Source of the DNA: Desulfobacteraceae bacterium
Lineage (GTDB): Bacteria; Desulfobacterota; Desulfobacteria; Desulfobacterales; Desulfosarcinaceae
NCBI GenBank assembly: GCA_003599575.1
Contig: QZKV01000021.1
Coordinates: 1-40,408 of the forward strand
DNA length: 40,408 bases
Reading direction: 5' to 3'
Below the pieces are notes generated by a model, which made no database searches, was not told the origin of the DNA, and saw only the letters and a list, made by a program, of their open reading frames with translations. Shown here piece after piece: positions 8,307 to 17,440 of this stretch (its first letter is position 1; every line of letters starts with the position of its first letter). The position numbers and the translations under genes are program-made.

Positions 8307-9233
8307 ATGAACGAAGAACATGAAGAAAACGGCCAGTTCCGGCTACGCCTGGACAAACTCAACGAGGAAGCCGAAGATCCGGCGATACCGACGGAAGTCA
8401 ATGAGCTGAAACTTGAGAAAATCAGTCAACGCGTGACGCTCATTTCCATATTGATACCGGTCCTGATTGTCATCGTCTTGGTGATCGCTTATCTGGATAT
8501 CAAAAAGCGCGTTGTGCGAACCGAAGATACCGGCGAAATCGAATTTCAGAAGCTCTCCACCGATTTGGATTCCCGGTTTTCGTCATTGTCGCTGCGCCAG
8601 GCCAAACTCGAGGAGATGCTCGAAAAAACAAATGAACAGAGCAATCACGCGACGGCCGCCATTCAGGTCCGCCTGGAAAAACTCAACGACAACATCAAAG
8701 AGGTGCGCCAAAGGGCCATCGGCACCAAAGAGCTTGATGCCACCAAGGCCGAAATGGTCAAGCAGGTCAACAGCGTGATCGAATCGGCCAATCAAGCCGG
8801 CGAGCAGATCGCCGCAATTACCAAGGAACTGAAGAGCCAGATGGATCGGTTGAATCAGGCGCTGGCCGCCGCTAACCTGCAAATCGATGCCGTCGATCGG
8901 AAACTGACCGGGGTGGACCGAAGTAAAATCGATAAACCCGCATTGGACCTGGCGATCAGGCTTGAGGCCCTCAAGCTCGAAACCGCCATGAAGTCAAAAA
9001 TCCAAGAATTGCAATCCAAAATCGGCGTGCTTGAGGATCAATTGGCCCGCCGCGCCACCCAAACCGCGCCCACGCCGCCTCCCTCACCTTCGGCACCTGT
9101 ACCCAAGCCAGGCAAACCGGATGCATCTGCGAAACCGCCCAATACGACAACACCTCCAAAGGCAGATACGCCGCCTGCCACCGGAAGCGAAGAACCAAAA
9201 ACCAGAATCGAAGAACAGACCATTGGTAAATAG
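8307..9233 (+). CDS. membrane-anchored coiled-coil protein with proline-rich tail
   Basis: A 308-residue protein that I cannot assign to a named family. A charged N-terminus (about 1-38) precedes one transmembrane helix (LISILIPVLIVIVLVIAYL, about 39-57). Residues 65-235 are heptad-like and rich in Lys, Glu, Leu and Gln, consistent with a long coiled coil. The last 60 residues are rich in Pro, Ala, Lys and Thr (TPPPSPSAPVPKPGKP and similar). The ATG at 8307, preceded by GGAATGG, is preferred over a GTG at 8283 abutting the guaA stop. It is likely in one transcript with guaA; the link may only be positional. Confidence 0.75.
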   Translation: MNEEHEENGQFRLRLDKLNEEAEDPAIPTEVNELKLEKISQRVTLISILIPVLIVIVLVIAYLDIKKRVVRTEDTGEIEFQKLSTDLDSRFSSLSLRQAKLEEMLEKTNEQSNHATAAIQVRLEKLNDNIKEVRQRAIGTKELDATKAEMVKQVNSVIESANQAGEQIAAITKELKSQMDRLNQALAAANLQIDAVDRKLTGVDRSKIDKPALDLAIRLEALKLETAMKSKIQELQSKIGVLEDQLARRATQTAPTPPPSPSAPVPKPGKPDASAKPPNTTTPPKADTPPATGSEEPKTRIEEQTIGK

Positions 9234-9316
9234 GGGGCCCCTCTCCAAGCGATAATGTCTTCATGGCCGGGTATCCTCCGCGGCCTGCACTTGGCAGGTC
9301 AGGAGCCTGGCCGCGA

Positions 9317-10048
9317 TCATTTTCGCAGGATCGCCTCGATGCGATCAATATCAGAAGGCAAATCGACTTCGGGTGAATCGAACGGGGTCACCACGACGCT
9401 AATGCTATGGCCGTATTCAAGGGCCCTCAACTGCTCCAGCTTTTCAATTTGTTCGAGCCGACCGGTGGGCAGATGACGGAAGATTTCCAGAAAACGGCGT
9501 GTGTACCCATACACACCAAGATGTTTATAGGCCTCGAAGTGGTCCCCGTCGCGCGAAAAAGGAATGGGCGACCTGGAGAAGTAGAGGGCAAAACCGTCCT
9601 GGTCCAAAACCACTTTGCAATCCTTGGGGCTTGTAAATTCACGCTGGTCCTGTATGGCAAATGCCAATGTGCTCATATCCGCAGCCGGCTTTTCGAGCAA
9701 CGGCGCCACCACAGCCTCAAAACAGTCGGGATGCACCAGAGGTTGATCGCCCTGGACGTTGATGACGATATCATCGGGATGCATCCCCAGCTTTTCGGCG
9801 GCTTCGGCCACGCGGTCGGTGCCCGACCGATGGTCCGGAGAGGTCATGATGGCGTTTCCATTGAATTTGACAACGGCATCATGGATGCGGCGATCATCGG
9901 TGGCCACCACCACGCCAGACACCTTGCCGGACCGGGTTGCGTTTTCGTACACATGCTGAATCATGGGTTTGCCGGCGATAGCGGCCAGGGGTTTACCTGC
10001 AAAACGGGTTGAACCGTAGCGGGCGGGGATAATGGCGATGATTTTCAT
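9317..10048 (-). CDS. kdsB: 3-deoxy-manno-octulosonate cytidylyltransferase
   Basis: A 243-residue KdsB, which makes CMP-Kdo from Kdo and CTP for lipopolysaccharide core synthesis, implying a Gram-negative outer membrane with LPS. The N-terminal nucleotide-binding signature IIAIIPARYGSTRFAGKPL is intact, followed by the VATDD and INVQGDQPL blocks, HLGVYGYTRRFL, and the C-terminal SPEVDLPSDIDRIEAIL. The start is set at the Met of MKIIAIIP (10048), where family members begin. Convergent with the coiled-coil gene; the 83-bp gap has GC-rich palindromes but no T-tract. Confidence 0.96.
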   Translation of the reverse strand: MKIIAIIPARYGSTRFAGKPLAAIAGKPMIQHVYENATRSGKVSGVVVATDDRRIHDAVVKFNGNAIMTSPDHRSGTDRVAEAAEKLGMHPDDIVINVQGDQPLVHPDCFEAVVAPLLEKPAADMSTLAFAIQDQREFTSPKDCKVVLDQDGFALYFSRSPIPFSRDGDHFEAYKHLGVYGYTRRFLEIFRHLPTGRLEQIEKLEQLRALEYGHSISVVVTPFDSPEVDLPSDIDRIEAILRK

Positions 10049-10176
10049 AACACCAGCTGTTATCAGGGCATGCACTGTCCACCGAATATTGAACAATTCA
10101 ATTGACCGGCGGTCCTAGTTGGCATACACCCCGTAAGCATTTAGAGATCTCCAGGCGGCGATTTAGGAGCGCATGA

Positions 10177-10926
10177 ATGAACCCGAATTTGTTGAGCCAA
10201 CTGCTTGAATCCCTTTCCAGAGGCCGGATCAGCGTGGAGCAGGCAAAAGCCAGTCTCGTCGATTTGGCCATGGAAGATATCGAATACGCCCATATAGATC
10301 ATCACCGCAGTCTGCGCAAGGGCTTTCCGGAAGTGATTTTTGGCGAGGGCAAAACGGCGGAACAGATTGTGGGCATCCTAAAAAGGATGCAACCCCGCGA
10401 AGAAGTCATACTGGTTACGCGGACCGATGCACAGAAGGCCCAAACCATCCTGACGGTTTTCCCGGATGCCGTTTATGACGATAGCGCATGCATGCTCGTA
10501 TGGCAGCGGACACCTTTACCCAAAACCGGACTCGGAACGATTCTGATCATATCGGCGGGCACTTCCGACATCCCGGTTGCCAGGGAAGCCTTTCTTACGG
10601 CCGATGCCATGGGCAATGTCGTTAAGAGCATTTTTGATGTCGGGGTCGCCGGCATCCATCGCCTGATGGCGCATCGGGATTTGTTGGAAGAAGCCCGCGT
10701 TCTGATCGTCGTGGCCGGTATGGAGGGCGCCCTGCCCAGCGTAGTGGCCGGATTGGTGCGACGTCCGGTGATCGCTGTCCCCACCAGCATCGGCTACGGC
10801 GTCAGTTTGGGAGGCCTAACGGCTCTTTTCGGAATGCTCAGCAGTTGCAGCTCCAATGTGGCGGTCGTCAACATCGACAATGGTTTTGGCGCCGGTTACA
10901 TGGCCTCCAGCATCAACCAGCCGTAG
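10177..10926 (+). CDS. larB: LarB, nickel-pincer cofactor biosynthesis
   Basis: A 249-residue LarB. The family carboxylates and hydrolyses nicotinic acid adenine dinucleotide as the first step to the nickel-pincer cofactor of lactate racemase-type enzymes. The N-terminal helical part (ISVEQAKASL) and FPEVIFGEGKTAEQI are typical. The C-terminal PurE-like domain carries SAGTSDIPVAREA, VVAGMEGALPSVVAGL, VPTSIGYGVSLGG and the ending NIDNGFGAGYMAS. AGGAG sits 7 nt before the ATG. No larC, larE or larA is in the window, so partners must lie elsewhere if the pathway operates. Confidence 0.93.
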   Translation: MNPNLLSQLLESLSRGRISVEQAKASLVDLAMEDIEYAHIDHHRSLRKGFPEVIFGEGKTAEQIVGILKRMQPREEVILVTRTDAQKAQTILTVFPDAVYDDSACMLVWQRTPLPKTGLGTILIISAGTSDIPVAREAFLTADAMGNVVKSIFDVGVAGIHRLMAHRDLLEEARVLIVVAGMEGALPSVVAGLVRRPVIAVPTSIGYGVSLGGLTALFGMLSSCSSNVAVVNIDNGFGAGYMASSINQP

Positions 10927-10940
10927 ACAGAAGGCAATGC

Positions 10941-10999
10941 GGGTTTGTTGGGTTTGTTGAGTTGGCCGGGTTGGTTGAGTTCATTGGGGTTGAGCAGGT
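10941..10999. repeat. degenerate 9-bp repeat tract (GGGTTTGTT type)
   Basis: The spacer between larB and the HDOD gene is made of variants of GGGTTTGTT (GGGTTTGTT, GGGTTTGTT, GAGTTGGCC, GGGTTGGTT, GAGTTCATT). The same word family recurs at 32836-32915 and 37106-37365. GGGGTTGA (10986-10993) can pair with TCAATCCCC just downstream, overlapping the HDOD stop, but no T-run follows. Confidence 0.7.
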
Positions 11000-11920
11000 T
11001 CAATCCCCCAAAATGGACTCGCATGCAGCCCCAATCTCTTTTTCCACTTCCGGCAACCACTGATCGACCGTGCGAATTTTATCTCCCATAAGATTCCAAG
11101 CCGCCTTGCAGATGGGCCACGCCTCCTGCGATCCATTTTTTTCCAGATGGACGTTCACTAGAGCATCGGCGGTATGCACCAGTTCTATCAGATTGTTCAT
11201 CGATGGCACCCCACCGGGATGATGATGTTGGGCAATTACCGCCGCCAGATCTTCCGGCAGATTCCAGCGACGGGCTAAAAAAACACCCAAGGAGGCGTGC
11301 CCCAGGGGAAATTGGCGCCGCTCCGCTTCAAGAAAACTGATCCCTGCGTATTCCATCGATTGCCGGAGTGCAATCGAGCGATCGGTAAAATAGATCGCCA
11401 TCACAACTTTGCCGATGTCATGTAGAATGCCTGCCGTAAATGCGTTTTCATTCCGCTTTCCCTCGCATGAATGGCTCAGGTATCTGGCGACCACCGCCAC
11501 ACCCACGGCATGGCGCCAGAAAGCGGGCAGATCCAGACCATTGCGTTTGTATTTCCTAACCCCGAAGGCATCGATGACGGCCATGGACAAAATCGCATTC
11601 AATACGGCGTTGAACCCAAGGATCATAATGGCATGAGCGACGTTGGAGACTCTTGACCTGAAACCGAAGAAGGAGGAATTGGCCAGTTTGAGCAGTTTGC
11701 TGACCATGGACTGATCCTTTTCAATCACCTGCGCCAGATCGCGGGCGGTCGTATCCATGCTCAACAACATGGAATTGACGCGCATGGCAACGGAGGAGAG
11801 CGTGGGCAATTCCTGAACAGTTTCCAGATACCGCATCATTTGAGCGGCATCGAGCATCGGCGCCTTTCCGGGACACGCAGATTCAAGCTCGGGGGAACGG
11901 ATAGGGTCTGTTGCCTGCAT
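11000..11920 (-). CDS. HDOD domain signalling protein
   Basis: A 306-residue protein dominated by an HDOD domain (about 30-240), an HD-like helical fold found in bacterial signalling proteins that often act beside c-di-GMP or two-component systems. Typical blocks are ELPTLSSVAMRVNSML, DLAQVIEKDQSMVSKLLKLANS, AIMILGFNAVLN, TAGILHDIGKVVM and QFPLGHASLGVFLARRW. The ATG at 11920 has GAGGAGG 11 nt upstream; an in-frame ATG at 11956 would overlap the upstream kinase gene. Co-transcription with that kinase is very likely, so the two probably act in one pathway. No second domain is visible. Confidence 0.88.
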   Translation of the reverse strand: MQATDPIRSPELESACPGKAPMLDAAQMMRYLETVQELPTLSSVAMRVNSMLLSMDTTARDLAQVIEKDQSMVSKLLKLANSSFFGFRSRVSNVAHAIMILGFNAVLNAILSMAVIDAFGVRKYKRNGLDLPAFWRHAVGVAVVARYLSHSCEGKRNENAFTAGILHDIGKVVMAIYFTDRSIALRQSMEYAGISFLEAERRQFPLGHASLGVFLARRWNLPEDLAAVIAQHHHPGGVPSMNNLIELVHTADALVNVHLEKNGSQEAWPICKAAWNLMGDKIRTVDQWLPEVEKEIGAACESILGD

Positions 11921-11939
11921 GGATCGTTTTTCCTCCTCA

Positions 11940-13304
11940 TCAACTTGCTTCATCATCCTGTCCTTGTGGTTCGGCCGGTATGCGAACCGTCATGGTCGTG
12001 CCCTTGCCTATTTGACTGTTTACCTCGATGCTGCCTTTATGTTTTTGAACAATATTGTACGCAATGTTCATACCCAGGCCCGTACCTTTACCGACATCCT
12101 TGGTCGTAAAAAAGGGATCGAAAATTTTGGAAATATTTTCTTCCGGGATACCACACCCCGTATCCGTTATGCTGATGACGACATTTCCATCCTCGGCCCG
12201 CGTTTTGACCGTGATTTCACCTTTTTTTTCAATCGCATGGGCTGCGTTTACCAGGATATTCATAAAAACCTGATTGAGCTGCTGCGGATATCCGCGCACC
12301 AGCGGAATGGCAGCGAAGTCTTTTACGACACTGGCTTTGTACTTGAGTTCATTGTGGACCACATTCAGCGTTGATTCCAGCCCCTTGTTGATATCTGTCG
12401 ATTGAATCCGGTCATCTCCTGGATGGGCAAAATCCTTAAGATCCATAACGATTTTCTTAATGCGGTCGGTTCCCTCGCGGCAGTCGTTGATCAGATCGAC
12501 CGTATCTGCCAGCAAATAATCAATATCGATTTGCTGTTCAAAGGATTTCAGGCCATCGACTCTTTCCTTTATCTCGTGGAGGATGCGGAGATCATTTTCC
12601 GGCCGGGCTTGCAAACAATCCAGCAGATCGCGGTATTTGCCAATGAGCAGGGCCATATCCTTTTGGTAATCGCTCAACGACTTCAAATTACTGCTGACAA
12701 ATCCAGTCGGGTTGTTGATCTCGTGGGCCACGCCGGCCGCCAATTGGCCTATTGAAGCCATCTTTTCACTTTGCAGCATCTGCGTCTTTGTTGTTTCCAG
12801 CCGTTTCAGGGCGGTTTCCAGCCGTTCGTTTTTTGCTTCCATCTGGGCGGTCGTTTCCAACAACCTCCTGTTCACGATTCTGAGTTGCTCATGATTTTCG
12901 AGCAGTACCTGCTGCATGCGTATATGGCGTTCTTCTAGATCGATGACACGTAGGCCGGTCAACAGCCGGGCCTTGAGTTCGTCAGGGTCAAACGGTTTGG
13001 GAATAAAGTCGTCGGCGCCGGATTGAAACACTTCCACTAAATCATTCTTGCGGTCCTTGCCCGTCAACATGATCAGGTAGACATAGTGATCAAAGGATTT
13101 TTTGCGGATATTGCGGCAGAGCTCCAATCCATCCATTTCCGGCATGACCCAATCCGAAATGATCAACCGGATGGTCTTTTTTTGCACCAACTCCCAGGCT
13201 TGGCGGCCGTTCTGGGTCTCCATCACTTGATGTCCCATCTCCAGCATCACTTTTTTAAGCATACTGCGCGAAATGAAATCGTCTTCGACGATCAGAATTT
13301 CCAT
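11940..13304 (-). CDS. receiver-histidine kinase hybrid (REC-coiled coil-HisKA-HATPase)
   Basis: A 454-residue soluble protein. Residues 1-120 form an intact receiver: EDD pocket at 7-9, phosphoacceptor Asp51 in [12 protein letters not shown], Thr81 and Lys103 in KPF. A coiled-coil linker (about 120-180) leads to a histidine kinase with phosphorylated His194 ([12 protein letters not shown]). The ATPase domain follows ([37 protein letters not shown]). There is no transmembrane segment, so it is cytoplasmic and presumably controlled by phosphotransfer to its own receiver. This REC-first layout is common in delta-proteobacteria. It precedes and slightly approaches the HDOD gene; the cognate regulator is not evident. 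Confidence 0.93.
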   Translation of the reverse strand: MEILIVEDDFISRSMLKKVMLEMGHQVMETQNGRQAWELVQKKTIRLIISDWVMPEMDGLELCRNIRKKSFDHYVYLIMLTGKDRKNDLVEVFQSGADDFIPKPFDPDELKARLLTGLRVIDLEERHIRMQQVLLENHEQLRIVNRRLLETTAQMEAKNERLETALKRLETTKTQMLQSEKMASIGQLAAGVAHEINNPTGFVSSNLKSLSDYQKDMALLIGKYRDLLDCLQARPENDLRILHEIKERVDGLKSFEQQIDIDYLLADTVDLINDCREGTDRIKKIVMDLKDFAHPGDDRIQSTDINKGLESTLNVVHNELKYKASVVKDFAAIPLVRGYPQQLNQVFMNILVNAAHAIEKKGEITVKTRAEDGNVVISITDTGCGIPEENISKIFDPFFTTKDVGKGTGLGMNIAYNIVQKHKGSIEVNSQIGKGTTMTVRIPAEPQGQDDEAS

Positions 13305-13685
13305 ATGGGATTACCTATCTTTCAAAAACACGCCGGTGCATCATCTTTCGCGGCCATGCAATTTGCCGCACGATCAAACCGCACTTCGCCGGGTGCCGCC
13401 AGCCCAGCTCTACAGAACGATTATTCGCGGGTGAATATTCGCCTTCTACTTCGCGTTATCGTCTTTTTTATTTGCGGACTTTAGCTTCATGCGCAAGCGC
13501 ACGGGGCTGGCATTCCGGGCCATGACGAGTGTTCACCTGCCGTCATACGAGGTCAGGTGAGTGCTGGGGTTGACTGCGGGCGACAGAGTCGCTGGGAGGA
13601 TACTTTTTCGAGACATCATCTCATTCCCCGCCTTTTCTACCCCTGTGCGTATTTGTGGCCCGTCCATTCTTCCATCTGCCTACAT
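13305..13685. other. spacer without recognised gene
   Basis: The spacer between the divergent kinase and HD-GYP genes is 514 bp long. Apart from the sigma-28-like promoter at 13686-13712 I see no credible coding region: the short open frames have no ribosome-binding site or recognisable protein character. No terminator-like hairpin with a T-run was seen. Confidence 0.5.
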
Positions 13686-13712
13686 TCAAGTTTTCGTTGA
13701 TAATACCGATAC
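13686..13712 (+). promoter_or_regulatory. sigma-28 (FliA) promoter of the HD-GYP/motA/motB unit
   Basis: TCAAGTTT (13686-13693), exactly 11 nt, then ACCGATAC (13705-13712) closely match the FliA consensus TAAAGTTT-N11-GCCGATAA (7 of 8 and 6 of 8). The predicted start near 13719 gives a leader of about 100 nt, similar to that of flgM. Confidence 0.65.
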
Positions 13713-13818
13713 TAATTTCGTACGGCTTCTTTGGACAACCTGCAGAGGTCAGCGGACTATTGAAGCGATCTAAGCCGAGTTGCGCCAATCATTTTCCCTG
13801 ACCGAAAGGCTCGAATAG

Positions 13819-14976
13819 ATGCATATAGTGGTGGTTGAAGACGATGCGGGTGCTCAAACGATGCTCGCCAAGAGCTTGACCCAGTGGCAGCATACGGTAA
13901 TTCCGGCGGCGAGCGGGCGGCAGGCGCTGGAGGTGATTGCCACTGCTCACATCGACATGATCATCACCAAGAGATTGTTGCCGGATATCAACGGCGTGGA
14001 ATTGTGCCAGAAAGTCCGTGCGCTGAAGATGAACCACAGCATCTTCATATTGCTGGTTGTTGCCCAGGAATCGCTTTTGGATCAGACCGTGGGTTCATTC
14101 AGCGCAGCAGATGACCTGATTGTCGCTCCGTTCAATCAGGACAGACTTCGGTTCAAAACTGTCATCGCCGAACGCATGTCGCGGCTGGAGCGTGAGCTGA
14201 ATCAAAACTTCCTGGCGATTAAAAAAAATTATTTCCAAACCATCTATCTTCTTCTCCAGCTGTTGGGAACCTACGATGCAAAAACAGCCGCTCATTGCCG
14301 CCGTGTGGGCAATCTGGCGCTTTTGATGGCCAAGCGTCACCCGGGCGTACCTACCGATGACTATCCCGTCATCGAAGCCTGCGGTTCACTGCACGATATT
14401 GGGTTCATCGGTCTGCCCCAGCCCGTCTTGAACAGACGGCGCACGGAAATAAGCGGGGAGCATCTGGATCTGTATCGGTCTCATTCGCTTCGCGGAGAAT
14501 CCATCCTTGCCCAGTTGGATTTGCTTCGGCCTGTTTCCAAGCTGGTACGGATGCATCATGAACAATACAACGGGCGCGGATTTCCAGATGGATTGGCAGC
14601 CGACCAGATTCCCTTGGCGGCGCGCATCGTAAGCGCCGCATCCGTTTATGATGATCTGGTGCACCTCGAAAAAGCCGCCCTTGCGCGCGTTCCCGAATAC
14701 CTGCAGCAGCACCGCGGATACCAACTGGAACCTGCCTTGGTGGATTTGTTGCTGGAAATCAATTTGAACAAACTCCAGGAAGAGGAGCGCAGGGATGACT
14801 GCGATGTCACGATTTCAGAACTTACGCCTGGCATGGTCCTGGCCGGGGATGTTCTCATGAAAAGCGGCGCTTTTCTGATGGCGGCCGATACGCGTCTGGA
14901 TGCCGGGCACATACAAAAATTAAAGCGTTACCATGAACTGGGCAATATTATAGAAAAAGTTTATATCAGAAAATAG
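13819..14976 (+). CDS. degenerate receiver plus HD-GYP domain protein
   Basis: A 385-residue protein with a receiver domain (1-120) and an HD-GYP domain (about 140-300), the fold of c-di-GMP phosphodiesterases, then a C-terminal extension. The receiver keeps the acidic pocket (EDD, 7-9). The phosphoacceptor position is Lys51 (IITKRLLPDING) and the conserved Lys of KPF is Ala103, so normal phosphorylation is not expected. HD-GYP keeps His192-Asp193, His222, His246-His247 and GFP instead of GYP, but HDxGK is HDIGF (Phe196) and the later metal-ligand Asp of the ADxYDA block is Ser275. I infer a binding or scaffold role rather than full catalysis. It heads a unit with motA and motB; the ATG is preceded by GAAAGG. 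Confidence 0.85.
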   Translation: MHIVVVEDDAGAQTMLAKSLTQWQHTVIPAASGRQALEVIATAHIDMIITKRLLPDINGVELCQKVRALKMNHSIFILLVVAQESLLDQTVGSFSAADDLIVAPFNQDRLRFKTVIAERMSRLERELNQNFLAIKKNYFQTIYLLLQLLGTYDAKTAAHCRRVGNLALLMAKRHPGVPTDDYPVIEACGSLHDIGFIGLPQPVLNRRRTEISGEHLDLYRSHSLRGESILAQLDLLRPVSKLVRMHHEQYNGRGFPDGLAADQIPLAARIVSAASVYDDLVHLEKAALARVPEYLQQHRGYQLEPALVDLLLEINLNKLQEEERRDDCDVTISELTPGMVLAGDVLMKSGAFLMAADTRLDAGHIQKLKRYHELGNIIEKVYIRK

Positions 14977-14985
14977 GAAGCAGGC

Positions 14986-15783
14986 ATGGATTTAGCAACG
15001 ATCATCGGACTGTTCGGCGGCTCCGTTCTCATTGTAATATCGATTTTCCTGGGCGGCAGCGCCACTATTTTCTTTAACCTGCCCAGCCTTCTGCTCGTCG
15101 GCGGCGGCACCATCGCCGTCACCTTCATCAAATTCAAAATGAGTGATGTGATCGGCTCTTTCAATGTGGCCATGAAAGCCTTTCTGGTAAAGATGTCGGA
15201 TCCTGAGGCCATGATCGAGGAAATGGTCAACTTCACGCGCATCGCCAAAAAGGAAGGTTTGATCGCGCTCGAAAAAGAAGTCGCCTCAGACGCGTTTGCG
15301 GCCAAAGCCCTGCGTTATCTTTCGGACGGTTATGATGAAGGTTTGATCGAAGATATGCTGAGCAAAGACATCCGGTTAACCATCCAACGCCATTCCATCG
15401 GACAAAATGTCTTCAAAGGCATGGGCGACAGTGCCCCTGCTTTCGGCATGATCGGTACGCTGATCGGTCTGGTGCAGATGCTCTCCTCCATGGACGATCC
15501 CTCAAGCATTGGACCGGCCATGGCCGTCGCTTTGTTGACAACGCTGTACGGAGCCTTGCTGGCCAACTTCATTTTTCTTCCTCTGGCCGACAAGTTGAGC
15601 TTGCGCAGCGAACAGGAAAAACTCAATAAAAGCATCATCGTGGAAGCGGCGATCGGTATCAACCGCGGTGTATCTCCAATGGTGCTGGAAGAATCTTTGA
15701 AGATTTTCCTGGCTCCCAAACAGCGCGAACCCGAAAAAAAGGCTGATGAGAAAGAACCCGAAGTCGCGGTAGAGACCAAGTAA
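14986..15783 (+). CDS. motA: flagellar stator protein MotA (PomA-like)
   Basis: A 265-residue inner-membrane stator subunit. Four transmembrane helices are placed as in MotA/PomA: about 4-22 (IIGLFGGSVLIVISIFLGG), 28-48, 150-172 (PAFGMIGTLIGLVQML) and 180-202 (AMAVALLTTLYGALLANFIFLP). The cytoplasmic loop between helices 2 and 3 holds the charged rotor-contact region. The C-terminus is a charged Glu/Lys tail. AGGAAG precedes the ATG. It lies 9 bp after the HD-GYP gene and overlaps motB by one base, so all three should be one transcript. Sequence flavour is closer to the sodium-type PomA; ion choice is inference. Confidence 0.93.
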   Translation: MDLATIIGLFGGSVLIVISIFLGGSATIFFNLPSLLLVGGGTIAVTFIKFKMSDVIGSFNVAMKAFLVKMSDPEAMIEEMVNFTRIAKKEGLIALEKEVASDAFAAKALRYLSDGYDEGLIEDMLSKDIRLTIQRHSIGQNVFKGMGDSAPAFGMIGTLIGLVQMLSSMDDPSSIGPAMAVALLTTLYGALLANFIFLPLADKLSLRSEQEKLNKSIIVEAAIGINRGVSPMVLEESLKIFLAPKQREPEKKADEKEPEVAVETK

Positions 15784-16526
15784 TGGGCATGCTGCAAGAG
15801 CAGGAAACACCCAAAATCGATAAAGGTGCGCCCAGATGGGTAGTCACCTTTGGCGATCTGATGAGTTTGTTGCTGTGCTTTTTCGTTTTATTGCTCTCTT
15901 TTTCCGAAATGGACCGCAAGAAATACAAGCAGGTGGCCGGTTCTTTGGAACAGGCCTTTGGCGTGCAACGCAAAATACGGGTCATGGAAATACCCAAGGG
16001 CATGAAAATCATCGCCAAGGATTTCGATCAGGAGATCATCGAAACCCGTATCCTGGAGGATATCGGCAAAGAGATCGACGATATGCTCTCCAGCCAATTG
16101 GAGGAATTCAAGGAACAGATCGCGCTCGAAGCCGGCGAAAACGAAATCACGATTCGTTTGATGGGCGAAAGCACTTTTGATTCGGGCAGGGATGAAATCC
16201 GCGAGAAGCTCAAGCCATTATTGGGAAATTTGGCCAAAGTACTGGAAAAAGCAGACGGCGATGTCATCATCTCCGGACACACCGACAACGTACCGGTCCG
16301 CAGCGGACCTTTCAAGTCCAACTTGCGCCTTTCCATCGCAAGGGCGGCCGCTGTCGCCGATTACATGCTGGTCAACTCCCGTATAGATCCAAAAAGGGTC
16401 TCCACCATGGGTTTCGGCGAGTATCGCCCCATCGAAAGCAATATCACCGAACGCGGCCGCGAAATGAACCGCCGGGTTGAAATTATCCTCAGCAACCTGC
16501 CGCCGGTGAATCATCAGCGCAAATAG
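15783..16526 (+). CDS. motB: flagellar stator protein MotB (PomB-like, OmpA domain)
   Basis: A 247-residue stator subunit with one transmembrane helix (about 20-40, VVTFGDLMSLLLCFFVLLL) that contains the ion-binding Asp25, followed by a plug/linker region and an OmpA-type peptidoglycan-binding domain (about 130-235; ISGHTDNVPV, NLRLSIARAAAVADYM, GFGEYRPI, NRRVEIIL). The ATG overlaps the motA TAA. With MotA it forms the channel that couples ion flow to rotation. The SFSEMD stretch after the helix is PomB-like. The gene converges on flgL with a 31-bp gap, holding only an AT-rich AAAAGCTTTT palindrome. Confidence 0.95.
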   Translation: MGMLQEQETPKIDKGAPRWVVTFGDLMSLLLCFFVLLLSFSEMDRKKYKQVAGSLEQAFGVQRKIRVMEIPKGMKIIAKDFDQEIIETRILEDIGKEIDDMLSSQLEEFKEQIALEAGENEITIRLMGESTFDSGRDEIREKLKPLLGNLAKVLEKADGDVIISGHTDNVPVRSGPFKSNLRLSIARAAAVADYMLVNSRIDPKRVSTMGFGEYRPIESNITERGREMNRRVEIILSNLPPVNHQRK

Positions 16527-16557
16527 AAAGAATCAAAAAAAGCTTTTGGATGAAAAA

Positions 16558-17424
16558 CTACCTGAGAAAATCGATCAGACTCGGCTGAACGATTTTTGCG
16601 GCTGTCGCCAGTGTGCTCTCGTATGCGACTTGTTGGATTTTCAAGTCGATTGCGGCGGCGGCGATATCTGTGTCTTCCGTCCTGGAAAGCAGCTCCTCCG
16701 CATTGACCTTGAAGCGGCTGTTGTACTTTTCGGTGGCCACCAGCCTCTGATGTTTGCCCGCGTTGACTGCACGTGTGGAGTTTAAGCGTTGAATGGCGGT
16801 TTCCAACAGGGGAAGTTGGTTCGTAATCCCGCTGGCGTTGTCGTTTCTAAGCTCAGCTTCCAGGTCGGACAGGATTTGGAAGACATCGCCGAAAATCTTG
16901 CTTCCATCCGCCTCGAGGCCGATGTTCAGGCCCTCGCCGATGCTGTAATCTTTGGTGCCGTGATCACCCATATACGAGTAGGTTCCAGCAACAGGATCAT
17001 ATACGAATGGCTGGGTATCGGTCATATCACCCGAGAAGACATGGTTGCCGTTGTTGCGCGAATTGGCCATCTGAAGCACCTGTTCGCGAATGGTGGCGAC
17101 CTGGTCGGCCAGCATGGATCGCATCTCCGGATGTAGGTCCGAAGCGATGCGTTTGGCATCCATCAACATTTCGGTCACTCCGCCCAGGATATCCTCAACG
17201 GTGTCGATGTGGAACTTTGCATTGGTGATGTTTGAATTATACTGATCCAGCTTAGCGATGCTTTTGCGATAAGCCAATACTTGTCCCATTCCGATCGGGT
17301 CATCGGAGGGTCTGTTGATCCGCTTGCCGCTGCCTATTTGCTCCTGAGTTTTAAGCAGTTGCTCGGTATGTTTAAACAAGTAGGCTTTTATGTTTTCCGC
17401 GACCATGGCGTTGCTGATGCGCAC
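16558..17424 (-). CDS. flgL: flagellar hook-associated protein 3
   Basis: A 288-residue FlgL, the second hook-filament junction protein, exported through the flagellar type III system. The N-terminal flagellin-like helices (LLKTQEQIGSGKRINRPSDDP) and the C-terminal helices (ILDIAAAAIDLKIQQ-like, here TDIAAAAIDLKIQQVAYE) are conserved, with a short middle domain. GTG at 17424 is chosen because AGGAGG lies five bases upstream and the N-terminus VRISNAM fits the family; the longer frame to 17448 has no ribosome-binding site. It is the last gene of the flgM-N-K-L unit. Confidence 0.93.
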   Translation of the reverse strand: MRISNAMVAENIKAYLFKHTEQLLKTQEQIGSGKRINRPSDDPIGMGQVLAYRKSIAKLDQYNSNITNAKFHIDTVEDILGGVTEMLMDAKRIASDLHPEMRSMLADQVATIREQVLQMANSRNNGNHVFSGDMTDTQPFVYDPVAGTYSYMGDHGTKDYSIGEGLNIGLEADGSKIFGDVFQILSDLEAELRNDNASGITNQLPLLETAIQRLNSTRAVNAGKHQRLVATEKYNSRFKVNAEELLSRTEDTDIAAAAIDLKIQQVAYESTLATAAKIVQPSLIDFLR

Positions 17425-17440
17425 TGTAACCTCCTGAGAG

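Noticed and set aside
9234..9316. Bidirectional terminator between the coiled-coil gene and kdsB
   Set aside because: GC-rich palindromic words occur but without a T-run; not supported as an intrinsic terminator.
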